Below are positions 54,196 to 62,933 of a stretch of DNA of 64,000 nt, one piece after another. The translations under genes and the position numbers were made by a program. The stretch's first letter is position 1. Each line of letters opens with the position of its first letter. This stretch comes from Granulicella sp. L60. Its GTDB lineage: Bacteria; Acidobacteriota; Terriglobia; Terriglobales; Acidobacteriaceae. The DNA lies in contig NZ_LMUR01000003.1 in assembly GCF_009765825.1 (NCBI RefSeq), positions 315,667 to 379,666 on the forward strand, written 5' to 3'. The notes beneath the pieces were generated by a model. That model was not told the origin of the DNA, made no database searches, and saw only the letters and a program-made list of their open reading frames with translations.

Positions 54196-55137
54196 CAAGC
54201 CAGATATGTACGGCTACTACGTCGCGGCATGCACTCAAGCAGCCCCCTGGCAACGGGCTCTACCTCCTGCGGCAGACCCAGCCGCTCCAGCAAGATCACA
54301 AACTCATCCCCGCCCAGCCTCGCCACCGTGTCCTCCCGGCGAGCACACTTAATCAGGTGTTCGGAAAATGCCTTGAGCAGCGCTTGTCTCCGGCCGAGTG
54401 TCCGAGCGAATCGTTAATCGTCTTGAAACCGTCCAAGTCCATGAACATCACGGTAAAGGAAAGCCCGTTGCGCTGCGACCGGCTAACAGCCTGCTCGGCC
54501 CGCTGTATATACGAGCTGCGGTTCGGTATCCCCGTTAGCGGATCTTCGGTCGCCAACACGAGTAGTTGCTTATTCGCTTGTTCAAGCGATACGTTCATCC
54601 GATAAGCCTGCAAATCGAACCGCCTATCCATTATGGAGACAAGCAAAGTCACCGATAGGATGCACAGGATAGAACCCGTCGCTGTAAAGGCCAGCCAGTT
54701 CGTACTCGACCCGTTGGAGACACTGCAGATTGATCCGGTCGGAAAGATCGCCGCGTTCATGCCGGTGTAGTGCATCCCGGCTACGCCCACGCCCATCATG
54801 ACACCGCCCACCATCAGGCGACGCCAGCTCAACTCATTGCTCGTGACCACATGCAGCGCAAAGTAGGAGATTGAGATCGCAGTCAACAGGGACAAGCCCG
54901 TTATCCCTACGTGGTAGCCGAGCTCAATCGGCATTCGGAACGCAAGCATCCCGATAAAGTGCATTGACCAGACGCCTGTCCCCATCGACATAGCGCCGCC
55001 AGACAGCCAGTACAAGCGTCGCCGCCCTCCCCTTCAATCGAGCGTATCCGGGCCACCAGGTCCAGCGTCGTATAGGAGGCAAGTATTGCGACCACCAGCG
55101 ACAACGTCACCAGGTACCAGTTGTAAGAACCATGCAT
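54196..55137 (-). pseudogene. MHYT-GGDEF diguanylate-cyclase-like gene with two frameshifts
   Basis: The start, MHGSYNWYLVTLSLVVAILA, is an MHYT sensor domain. Near 54990-55030 the frame shifts and continues in SGGAMSMGTGVWSMHFIGML through the second MHYT-type repeat (MGVGVAGMHYTGMNAAIF), then into a GGDEF domain (LATEDPLTGIPNRSSYIQRA, FMDLDGFKTINDSLGHSAGD). A second shift near 54375 leads to LLKAFSEHLIKCARREDTVA, then RLGGDEFVILLERLGL and a stop at about 54196. Any EAL domain is absent. The intact protein would have been a membrane sensor making c-di-GMP. Confidence 0.8.
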
Positions 55138-56438
55138 CAGAGAAATTCAGCACTCGAAGGCTTCAACACTTCAGGAATGCCCCACTCTTGCCAGCAGTAT
55201 CCTCCCGGCGATGCGACTGGAGATTGTGCTCTGTTTCATGCATCGGCGAATTATATGGATACTTCAGGTTGCGTGAGTGGTTTGCACGAAAGAGTCTCAG
55301 CAATGTATCTGCAGATCATGTCCTCTGATTTTCAGACATTATTTCCCACTCAGGCTTTGCGTCTCGGCGTTTCAGCAGTATGAGCTCGGTTTCCAGGCTG
55401 GGACCGATGGCATGCCGTGTGATGGTGAGACTTGCAGATTGCCAACGTGGCTGGGCGCACACGCAGGAATAACACGCGGTGGTCTGGTCGATGATGCGAC
55501 CGATGCCCTCCACCATACGGACCAACTGGGCACATGTTCTATGGCACTTAAGCCGCTTCTTAATGGCAAAAGCCTGTCACTGGACCAATGCAGACAGATC
55601 AAAAGGATGGCAGAGGACTTTTTGGTGTTTAGTGTGGAGGCCGATGTGTCACTCCGACAGTCTACGATTTGGTCAAGAATTTCCATCCACCGAAGTTGCA
55701 TGACCAATGCCGCATCGGACGGCTTCGAATCCAAAGGTGTCATTGAACGACCACACAGAGGATGACGGGTAAGATCTGGTGTCTATAGCGTTGTGGAGCC
55801 GAGGTCGAAGTCGTCGAAAATTCTCGGCGATTCAAGTCTCTCTCCCTGGTTGGGCCGTAGTGATCCCATGCACAGTATGGAAGCCCAAGAAGCTCAGGAG
55901 GACGGGGGCTAAGCCACACGAAGTATCGCATGCCATTCTTACACCTAATGGGAATGACCCCCTGCGGTGTAAGGGGCGCAATCGGAATACCTTCGTATGC
56001 GAGCGCTCTTTCCAAAGAATCGTGCAGGATTTTCCGCTTACGGATAAGCGCACGATCATGTTCTGCATGACATTATGCAACGGTTCATTGTCGAAGACGA
56101 CGTCAGCGAAGTAATTGCGGAGTATTGGAAGCAAGAAGCCAGAAATTCTATTTCAGCTGAATGCTTTCGAAGGAGCAACATCGAGGGACCAAAATGGGAA
56201 AGTACAGTGGACTCTACAAAAGTTGTATCCAAACTGTACTCGAAAAGCCTATGCTGTGAGGCATTGTTCGATGTTCGTTTATTCCAACGTTTACCTAATC
56301 TATTCTGCCGGGATTCGTCTTGGTATTTTTCAATTCATCCAACACCTGCGTTTTAGCGGGATCTCACCAGGAGCTTAGCCACCAGAAAACAGATCGCGGC
56401 ACGATGCCGAACCCACATCATCTCCGGAGTCCCTTCTT
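55138..56438. other. 1.3-kb region without a convincing gene
   Basis: Several frames of 60-160 codons overlap on both strands, and none shows a family motif, signal peptide or membrane pattern. The largest is 55277-55765 on the plus strand. The segment separates the MHYT-GGDEF remnant from the surface-assembly operon and probably holds that operon's promoter in its last 150 bases, which are AT-richer. Confidence 0.4.
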
Positions 56439-57014
56439 ATGCCGAGCAACAAAGCAACTTCACTCTTCAAACTTATGTTTACCGCCCTCACACTCATTCC
56501 TGGTTCGCAGTTTGCCTTCGCTCAACTTAACTCGACCGCAGCTACCATAACCCTGAACGCGACTCTCGCCGAATCCCTTAGCGTTAGCGCCACCCCAAAC
56601 ACAGTCAACTTCGCACTCCCCACTGTTCCTGGCACCGCGCTAGGCAGCGTTCCTGTGGTCATCGTAACAACCTGGTCATTAGCCGTTGGCCGCGCCAACG
56701 TGATTCTGGTTGCTTCTCTGTCGAGCCCCACTGCTGCCTTGACTTACGCAGGACCACCGGTATCGAACATCCCTTCGTCGGCAGTGCTTGGCGAAGATCT
56801 GCTCGGCTTGCCGACGACCTACACCGCATTTACGCAGACAGACGCTCTCGGTACCGCAGGCGCAGGCCTGCAAATCTATACCGTTCCTCTGACGGCGCTT
56901 AACCGGTCCTTCGTTCGCACCGACAGTCTGCTTCTGGAGATCAGCACCACGGGGCTGACGCTTGCTGCCGCAACCTATACGGGAACCATGACTCTTCAAG
57001 CGCAGGCACTCTAA
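56439..57014 (+). CDS. secreted surface subunit A (pilin-like), chaperone/usher-like operon
   Basis: A 191-residue exported protein, rich in Ala, Thr, Ser and Leu. The signal peptide ends near SQFAFAQ. The mature part is predicted all-beta (ITLNATLAESLSVSATPNTV, then FVRTDSLLLEISTTGL) and finishes AAATYTGTMTLQAQAL, an end pattern like polymerising Ig-type subunits. It is homologous to the last gene of the operon (59392-59964) over its second half: SNIPSSAVLGEDLLGLPTTY against TSIPSSCVSGQVLTGSPTTF. It is first in a four-gene operon with a chaperone and a barrel protein, so it is the probable structural subunit of a surface filament or coat. Confidence 0.65.
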   Translation: MPSNKATSLFKLMFTALTLIPGSQFAFAQLNSTAATITLNATLAESLSVSATPNTVNFALPTVPGTALGSVPVVIVTTWSLAVGRANVILVASLSSPTAALTYAGPPVSNIPSSAVLGEDLLGLPTTYTAFTQTDALGTAGAGLQIYTVPLTALNRSFVRTDSLLLEISTTGLTLAAATYTGTMTLQAQAL

Positions 57015-57065
57015 CAGGAGGGTTTGCGAAATATTCCGGCGTTTCGGACGGACGAGGGAGATCTC

Positions 57066-57752
57066 ATGTCGTTTCGAATTCTCGTAGGCATAGTTTGGCT
57101 TAGTGCGTCCTTGTTGGCACAGACTGTTCAACCAGTCATCGTCGAATACAGAGGCAAAGCGGATGGAAAACTGATGCTTACCAATAACACTTTGTCCCCG
57201 ATGGTTGTGATATTGGAGCCAAAGAGCTTCAGCATCACCGCGGAAGGGAAAGGGCAGTTTCGACCGCTTGACAGCAATATCCACGTACAGCTTTCGTCGA
57301 TGAGTGTCCGGCTTCAACCAAAGCAAACCTACTATGTCTTTTACAAAGCCACAGCGGATAAACTACCCGCATGGTTTACCGTGTACGCCACGTTTTCAAA
57401 CCCGCGGCACAGCGACGGTTTAGATGTGCGAATAATGCTGCCTCATACGGTCTATCTCTATCAGAAGCAGCCTCTGACGGTGAGTGAAGTCCAGGTAAAG
57501 AATCTCTCGTACAGCGTCCGAACCCGCCGATTGAGCTGCGACATTGAAAACGATGGTGAGGCTCTCGCCAGAGTTCAATCGGTCAAAGCCACTGGAGATC
57601 ATGCGAGCGGCGATCTTGCCGGCTTTCCCTTGTTGCCCGGCGGATCAAGACATATAGAAATGGACTGGTCTGAGAGTCGGTCTCCCACGGAGATCGACTT
57701 TCGTTTTGAGCACTTCGACCTCAAGCGGCCGATTACAGGCAGCACACAGTAA
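57066..57752 (+). CDS. PapD-like periplasmic chaperone
   Basis: A 228-residue exported protein that I read as a two-Ig-domain pilus chaperone. The signal peptide is residues 1-19 (FRILVGIVWLSASLLAQ). The first domain has the donor-strand-like arrangement KLMLTNNTLSPMVVILEPKS, then LSSMSVRLQPKQTYYVFYKA, in the place where PapD has its RxxP-containing strands. The second domain starts near 135 (SEVQVKNLSYSVRTRRLSCD). Sequence identity to classical chaperones appears low, so the call rests on fold-like patterning and operon position between subunit and barrel genes. The ATG at 57066 follows GGGAG. The upstream frame to 57024 is not needed. Confidence 0.6.
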   Translation: MSFRILVGIVWLSASLLAQTVQPVIVEYRGKADGKLMLTNNTLSPMVVILEPKSFSITAEGKGQFRPLDSNIHVQLSSMSVRLQPKQTYYVFYKATADKLPAWFTVYATFSNPRHSDGLDVRIMLPHTVYLYQKQPLTVSEVQVKNLSYSVRTRRLSCDIENDGEALARVQSVKATGDHASGDLAGFPLLPGGSRHIEMDWSESRSPTEIDFRFEHFDLKRPITGSTQ

Positions 57753-57779
57753 GAACGAGACAGCGGGAAGGAGGTCGCG

Positions 57780-59390
57780 ATGAGATTACTCGTTCTGGTT
57801 TTAATCTTTGCGGGCGGAGATTTTCTCAAGTCCCAGATCGTCGAATTAAGCGGCGGAACCTCGTCGCTCTACCAGTCGCAAGGAGGAACGGTGAGCGTCC
57901 GCAATGGGGCTTATACGACGTCGGTGGGGGCGGGTACGGTGGGTGGGCAGTTTTATGGTGGAGCCCAGCTAGTGAAGACAACGGAGCGGGCAAAATACAC
58001 ATTGGGCATCGACAACATTCCTTTTAATCTCCCGACGGATATCTTCGATAGCGGTCACTACTTGACTGGAATCGGCGCGGGAGTAACAACCAGGGTGGGC
58101 GGCGCAAATCTCTACGCATTTGCAGGAGCCACGTCAAACACGTTCAACAGCCCATTCTTCAATGGCGCTCGCGCTGTCACTCCGGCAGGCATTCTATTTG
58201 TAACCGGAAAAGTCACACCACAATGGACGGCTTCGGCACATTTCATCGTGGCGAGCCAGGTAACTGCGCTGTACAGCATGGCATGGAACTCAGGCACAGG
58301 GACACAGATCGCGTTCTCTGGAGGAATGGGATCCTACCAGCCTTACGCTGCCGCGAGTCTGTCACTCACTCGGCAACGAATTGACCTCAAGGCGGCCTAT
58401 TACGAATCCGGGAGTCAGTTCAGGCGCACGGATGTGCAGACTCCAATCTCCTCGGAGCCCTATCGCGAAAATATCCTGCTAACGGTGAGGGCGACGCCGT
58501 ATCTCACTTTGACGGCAGGAAGGCAGAACTATCTGACGCCGGTTTATGAGTCTCAAAATAATCTGCGCAGCACAGTGAATCAGGCCTCAGTCAGTCTGCA
58601 GGTCGCGGGTGTCGCAATGTCTGCGATGTTACTTCAGTCGACCTACGATGGCAGCGGGGATGTCTCGATGGTCTACTCCGCAAGCCGGGATGTAACATCG
58701 CGAATCCATGTGGGCGCTAGCTATCTCGTTAGTCGGCCGGAGGGTTCAAGCAGTACAGATGAACTTGTCTCTAATGTTCAAGAGACATTGAGCCCTCGGT
58801 GGGTTTTATCACAGACTGTCGACACATCGAACGGGCAGAACACCTTTGGCTTCGGGGGATCGTTTTTGTCCAACCTGGCGACGTTAAGCGCGGACTATCA
58901 GACCTATTATGTTCCTGCCAGGGTGCAGTCTCCCTTCGAACAAGCCTTAATCCTCAATGCTCAAATCCATCTTTTTGGAAGGCTCGCATTGAATGGTGGA
59001 ACCTTTGTCGCTGCCGACGGACAGTTGCTGTACACGGCTGAGACGGAAGGAGCAGTGTCGCGACAACAAGGCATGGACGCCTCCGCTTATCAGCGCTATT
59101 CGATGGGCAGCATGATGGTTCGCGGAAGAGTGCTCGACTCACTTGGGCAGCCCGTCATGGGAGCAGCGCTTTTGCTCGATCAGCTTTCGGTTTATACAGA
59201 TTCGGATGGGTACTTCTACGTGAGAGAGCGCAAACCGCGCACCCATCCCTTGAGGGTACTGGTGGATCAATTCTTGAACGGTGGAAGCTATCGCGTCGTG
59301 TCTGCTCCGGGGGAGGCGACCAGCAGTGCAAACGAAGATCAGACAATCACGACGGTTGTAGTGGAGAAGATTCTACGGGGCAAAAGTTAG
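57780..59390 (+). CDS. short outer-membrane barrel with C-terminal Ig-like domain (usher-like)
   Basis: A 536-residue exported protein with AAGGAGG ideally before the ATG. After the signal peptide, residues about 20-440 are alternating beta strands rich in Gly, Thr and Tyr (for example TVGGQFYGGAQLVKTTERAK, HLFGRLALNGGTFVAADG), consistent with a beta-barrel. Residues about 446-500 are a carboxypeptidase-regulatory/CnaB-like domain (MVRGRVLDSLGQPVMGAALL, TDSDGYFYVRER). Classical ushers have about 800 residues with an N-terminal domain, a plug and two C-terminal domains; this protein lacks most of that. Its place between chaperone and subunit genes suggests it is the export pore. An outer-membrane anchor is the alternative. 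Confidence 0.6.
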   Translation: MRLLVLVLIFAGGDFLKSQIVELSGGTSSLYQSQGGTVSVRNGAYTTSVGAGTVGGQFYGGAQLVKTTERAKYTLGIDNIPFNLPTDIFDSGHYLTGIGAGVTTRVGGANLYAFAGATSNTFNSPFFNGARAVTPAGILFVTGKVTPQWTASAHFIVASQVTALYSMAWNSGTGTQIAFSGGMGSYQPYAAASLSLTRQRIDLKAAYYESGSQFRRTDVQTPISSEPYRENILLTVRATPYLTLTAGRQNYLTPVYESQNNLRSTVNQASVSLQVAGVAMSAMLLQSTYDGSGDVSMVYSASRDVTSRIHVGASYLVSRPEGSSSTDELVSNVQETLSPRWVLSQTVDTSNGQNTFGFGGSFLSNLATLSADYQTYYVPARVQSPFEQALILNAQIHLFGRLALNGGTFVAADGQLLYTAETEGAVSRQQGMDASAYQRYSMGSMMVRGRVLDSLGQPVMGAALLLDQLSVYTDSDGYFYVRERKPRTHPLRVLVDQFLNGGSYRVVSAPGEATSSANEDQTITTVVVEKILRGKS

Positions 59391-59391
59391 G

Positions 59392-59964
59392 ATGATCCTG
59401 ATAAATCAAAAGAGGCCACATCGGCTGCTCGCGTGGATTGCGGGGTGCGTGTGGTTTGGCACTGCACAGGCACAGGTTTTATCGGTTAGTACTACGCACA
59501 GGCCCGCGTCTCCTAGCGTAGGAGTGGGCACCATTCAAGTGACGGCAATCCCTGGCGCGGTTAGCTTTAATCTGGTTCCAGGTGGAGTTGCCCCCGGTTC
59601 GAATTCGATTGCGGTGACAACTATGTGGAGCGGATTGACGCTTCTATCCGCTGTGAACGAGTATGCTTTTTTCGGCAGTGCTGCGATGGCTCTTAGCAGT
59701 AGTGCGCCCATCACTTCCATACCGTCTTCATGCGTCAGCGGGCAGGTCCTAACTGGGTCTCCCACCACTTTTACTCCATTCACTCAGGCGAGTCCCTTTG
59801 GAGCCGGCAGCAGTCTTCAGCTCTTCACGATAAGTTCCATCCTTACCGTCGGCAACTCCAGCCGCACGGACAACCTAAGCCTGAGCATCAACCTGTCGAG
59901 CTTGCCGCAACTCCCTGCAGCTACTTATACGGGAGTTCTATTTATAGTTGCGCAGGTCATGTAA
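59392..59964 (+). CDS. secreted surface subunit B, homologue of subunit A
   Basis: A 190-residue exported protein starting one base after the barrel gene's stop. The signal peptide ends at GTAQAQ. The mature protein is beta-rich and shares its second half with subunit A, including SIPSS, SPTTFTPFTQASPFGAGSSL and the end PAATYTGVLFIVAQVM. A single Cys (SSCVSG) has no partner. The two related subunits at the two ends of one operon look like a major and a minor or tip subunit of the same assembly. Homology between them is seen directly; the filament interpretation is inference. Confidence 0.65.
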   Translation: MILINQKRPHRLLAWIAGCVWFGTAQAQVLSVSTTHRPASPSVGVGTIQVTAIPGAVSFNLVPGGVAPGSNSIAVTTMWSGLTLLSAVNEYAFFGSAAMALSSSAPITSIPSSCVSGQVLTGSPTTFTPFTQASPFGAGSSLQLFTISSILTVGNSSRTDNLSLSINLSSLPQLPAATYTGVLFIVAQVM

Positions 59965-60293
59965 ATCGAATCACTTCGAGGCCGTTTCCAACTACTGTAA
60001 TCATAGGGGATCAGCGGTCGCGCGTACCTTGGTGAGAATGGCACAAATCTTCATAGGGGGGCGAACGTATCGACACATGGTGACCGTCTTCCACGACGCA
60101 GTTACATAGCCAACGCAACGTGGAAATGCCCCGATGTTCAAATCGATGGATAACCGGTTCTTTGCCGTTTCCAAGGTGTTGATTCGGCTTGCAATGAAGT
60201 GGTAAAACGCCAAATAGCTATCTTTTTATGCAGGAGGTTGCATATAATTTATCTACCTGCTCCAGCCGAGTATCATAATGTAGATAGGTGATT
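59965..60293. other. intergenic region upstream of small-protein copy 1
   Basis: About 330 bases. The last 50 contain an ATCTAC...GTAGAT inverted repeat directly before the AGGTG ribosome binding site of the next small gene. Nothing else is recognised. Confidence 0.35.
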
Positions 60294-60503
60294 ATGAACG
60301 ATTCCATTGAAGAGTTGCACATGAATCGAGTGCTCACTGAAGAAGTTCTGGCAAGCTGCCAGAATCACATCGAGTCACTCCAAGATCTCAGCAACCTAAT
60401 CTCCCAGGACGCTGAGTACCTAAGCCCAGTCAGGCTCAACATCAAAATGATGGAATGGCATATCCGCAACCTCGCGGAATTGATCCTGCCTACACTGACG
60501 TGA
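60294..60503 (+). CDS. small helical protein, copy 1 of an inverted pair
   Basis: A 69-residue acidic, probably all-helical protein with segments TEEVLASCQNHIESLQDLSN, VRLNIKMMEWHIRNLAELIL. A second copy in opposite orientation at 61731-61958 is homologous along its whole length (for example KEALASCRNHIESLQNLSHL and RMMEWHIRNLAELILPTVS). I do not know the family. GTG at 60288 and ATG at 60294 are both possible starts; AGGTG overlaps the first. Conservation between two copies supports that it is a real protein. Confidence 0.6.
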   Translation: MNDSIEELHMNRVLTEEVLASCQNHIESLQDLSNLISQDAEYLSPVRLNIKMMEWHIRNLAELILPTLT

Positions 60504-61130
60504 TGCTGCTAACAGCCTAGTTGGGTTGGGACAGGTTCGTAATAAGACTTCGTCACTATCAAAGTGAGAAAGCGGCTACCTAAGTAGTCTCTGCTTATGT
60601 AACCTTCTGGCTCGCTTTCTTTGACTTCGCCCAACACAGTCTCTGCACCTCGGCGATTTTTGCCTTCTCCTCAATACTCGTTCCACGCTTAGTTGGCTTG
60701 GCCGCCGCGATGTGTGCGGGCACTGTGCCCTTAGACCTGTCTACCGAATTATCAGCCCCACACCTTGTAGCAAAGACTTAGACTCTTGTAACTTAGCAAA
60801 CTGAGCATTAATTGACGCAATTATTCATTTGTATTCAAAGTGTTCTGCTGTGATTGTTGTATCGAAGACATAACTGTGATGAGTTGGGCACCTCCAAAAC
60901 CGTCAACCAGTAAAATTGTGATCAAGGCTATACTCCTCCGCGTGCCGCTAGGCGGAGTATAGGCTTATGTCGTATGACTGACACACGGAAGAGCAAAATC
61001 ACTCAATCTTGTATGCATAAATTTGCATGAGGCTGTGACCGTTCTTCAGAAATGAAGCTAAGTGACTACATTTTTGATAGGATGAAGTTCCTCCCCTATT
61101 GTTATTTGCCCTGCCGAGGAAGTTGGGTTT
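60504..61130. other. region between inverted small-protein copies, left part
   Basis: About 630 bases with no full gene. A 42-codon tail on the minus strand at 60595-60723 is listed separately. The rest shows nothing recognisable. Confidence 0.35.
60595..60723 (-). pseudogene. C-terminal tail fragment of a small basic protein
   Basis: The minus-strand frame encodes AAAKPTKRGTSIEEKAKIAE, then VQRLCWAKSKKASQ and a stop. This ending, helix-forming and closing WAKxKK, is common at the C-terminus of small basic proteins of Acidobacteriota. An in-frame stop lies just upstream, so only the tail remains. Confidence 0.3.
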
Positions 61131-61346
61131 GTGAAAAAGTGCCGTTCTGCTGAGTTTGCACTTGTATCTATTGTTCGAGAAATTCTATCTGTCGTCGTTA
61201 TCCTCTTAGCCGCCATCCATTTAGTTTGGTGCCGACTCAGAGGCGACACGCGCCTCGAACGATCCAATCCACGCCTTATGTGCAGGTTTGTTCATTTGGC
61301 TGAGCGCGTGGAAGCTAGGTACCAGAACTTGCGGAGGTTGATATAA
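61131..61346 (+). CDS. possible small membrane protein
   Basis: A 71-codon frame starting with GTG, with GAGGAAG upstream. It has one hydrophobic segment (REILSVVVILLAAIHLVWC) and a basic C-terminal part (RFVHLAERVEARYQNLRRL). No family is recognised. It is enclosed by the inverted small-protein pair. Confidence 0.4.
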   Translation: MKKCRSAEFALVSIVREILSVVVILLAAIHLVWCRLRGDTRLERSNPRLMCRFVHLAERVEARYQNLRRLI

Positions 61347-61413
61347 GTGTCAATGTCAGGCTGACAAACACTAGAGGGTGCTGGGTTAGCCAACGCCTTT
61401 ATTGCCCATTTAT

Positions 61414-61653
61414 TTACCGATAGACGTTTTGCTCCCGTTTATTCTCTTCGTCTTTGATAACAGTTGAGCACTCGCCCCACTCCGCACCCTCGCCCAGCGA
61501 TCTGGCGGATGTTAGGCCGGAGTTTCGTCGGTTGATCATCATCCGATCTGCTTCAACGTGAAGGCTATGGAGCCTTGAATTATCGGCTAACTCGACCAAG
61601 GCTGCCCAAATAGTTCTATCGGGCGCACGTTCGAATACGATGCTTTCTGACAT
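61414..61653 (-). CDS. small hypothetical protein
   Basis: A 79-residue soluble protein with GAAGGGAAC before the ATG. It contains RTIWAALVELADNSRLHSLH and ends NKREQNVYR. No family is recognised. It is transcribed in the same direction as small-protein copy 2, which follows a short way upstream of it. Confidence 0.45.
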   Translation of the reverse strand: MSESIVFERAPDRTIWAALVELADNSRLHSLHVEADRMMINRRNSGLTSARSLGEGAEWGECSTVIKDEENKREQNVYR

Positions 61654-61730
61654 GGTATGTTCCCTTCATTACTCTTGAGGGAGAATCACTATGAGGATTG
61701 GTGGGCGAAATACTGGCTGTCAATCGTCTA

Positions 61731-61958
61731 CTAGGCAGCTGGCAAAATTAGGCTAACAGTAGGCAGAATCAACTCCGCGAGATTACGGATATGCCACTCC
61801 ATCATTCTGGTGTTGAGCCTGACTTGGGATGGAGATTCAGCTTCTAGGGAAGTTAGATGGCTGAGGTTTTGGAGTGACTCTATGTGATTGCGGCAACTCG
61901 CCAGGGCTTCTTTGGTGAGCATTTGATTCTCATAAGACTCTTCAGTGGAATCGGACAT
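61731..61958 (-). CDS. small helical protein, copy 2 of an inverted pair
   Basis: A 75-residue homologue of the small protein at 60294-60503, on the opposite strand. Similarity covers the whole protein and continues upstream through the TCCaaCTGAGTATCA leader segment and the GTGATTATG start region. It has eight extra C-terminal residues (LILPAA). The pair brackets about 1.2 kb. Function unknown. Confidence 0.6.
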   Translation of the reverse strand: MSDSTEESYENQMLTKEALASCRNHIESLQNLSHLTSLEAESPSQVRLNTRMMEWHIRNLAELILPTVSLILPAA

Positions 61959-62053
61959 AATCACCTATCTGCATCATTGATACTCAGTTGGAGCAGATAA
62001 GTAGTGTGATGCCGCCTTTGCCGGTGAAGATAGTCCTAAATAGTATTTAGATG

Positions 62054-62933
62054 TTAGCTGTGAGTTATATCAAGGCTTATGAAGCTGACGTTGCCTTCGG
62101 AAAGAGCAACGAGCCTGCTGTTGGCGATGCCGACGCGATGGGTGTAGGCGCCAAGATAGCGCAGGGCATGTTCCGGCCCACCGAAGGGGCGCTTCGAGTA
62201 GACGACCCAGTCCTGACGGAACAGGACTCTGAGCCACGCTGCGAAGCAGCGTGGCTCAGCGAGCGATGCGAGGTGGCCGTGGAACTGGAGCCTGCCTTCG
62301 TGGAAGGCGGTCTTAAGACCGGCGACGAACTTGCCGCGGAAGACGCGTCCGAGCACCCTGACGGGTAAGAAGAAGGATCGTCGCGAGGAGATCCAGCCGG
62401 AGTGATCCGGAGAGAGGCCGCCAGCAGCGATCACAGTAGACATGAGGATGATGTTGCAGCCTCTGGTCCCAGGTATGGAGCACGCTGAAGAAGCCGATCT
62501 CGGCGCCCAGGTGTCGAGGATCACGAGCGACCTCGAGTAACGTGGCGGCGCTGGTGTGGAACAGCAGACCATAGACCAGCCGCTTGTTCTGGAGCGCGAG
62601 CGGAGCCAGTTCACGCGGCAGCGTGAACACGGCATGTACGTAGCGCGTGGGCAGCAACTCGCGCTCTCGCTGCTCAAGCCAGCGGATGCGGGCGTTGCCC
62701 TGGCACTTCGGGCAGTGCCGGTTACGGCACGAGTTATAGGAGATGGCCGTGTGTCCGCAGCCGGAGCATCGATCGCGATGGCCGCCAAGAGCAGCGGTGC
62801 GACAACGCGCGATGGCCGTCAGCACCTTCTCATGCTGTCCGTTGAGCCACCGTCGGTTGCGGTCGATGAAACCCTGGCCTGCATAGCGAACGATGTCAGC
62901 CATCTCCAGTGGAGACCGGCTTAGATACTGCAT
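62054..62933 (-). pseudogene. IS91-family transposase, frameshifted and truncated
   Basis: The first frame gives the zinc-binding N-terminus (HRDRCSGCGHTAISYNSCRN, then RHCPKCQG) and the transposase core to QRLQHHPHV. Near 62440 the frame shifts; the second frame continues AAGGLSPDHSGWISSRRSFF, PVRVLGRVFRGKFV and DWVVYSKRPFGGPEHALRYL, YTHRVGIANSRL. The protein then ends abnormally at 62054, without the usual C-terminal part. A 14-base palindrome at 62229-62259 lies inside the second frame. The gene overlaps the recombinase by 13 bases. Confidence 0.85.
62229..62259. repeat. 14-bp perfect palindrome inside transposase
   Basis: CTGAGCCACGCTGC and GCAGCGTGGCTCAG flank GAA. The palindrome lies in the coding frame of the transposase (reading LAEPRCFAAWLR on the minus strand), so it may be coincidence of codon choice or a functional hairpin. 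Confidence 0.45.

Noticed and set aside
55277..55765. 162-codon frame before the surface-assembly operon
   Set aside because: Overlaps several similar-sized frames on the other strand, with no signal peptide, domain or family pattern.
62313..62788. Alternative reading that the transposase shift is programmed frameshifting
   Set aside because: No slippery heptamer was recognised near 62440 and the protein is also truncated at its C-terminus, so decay is simpler.
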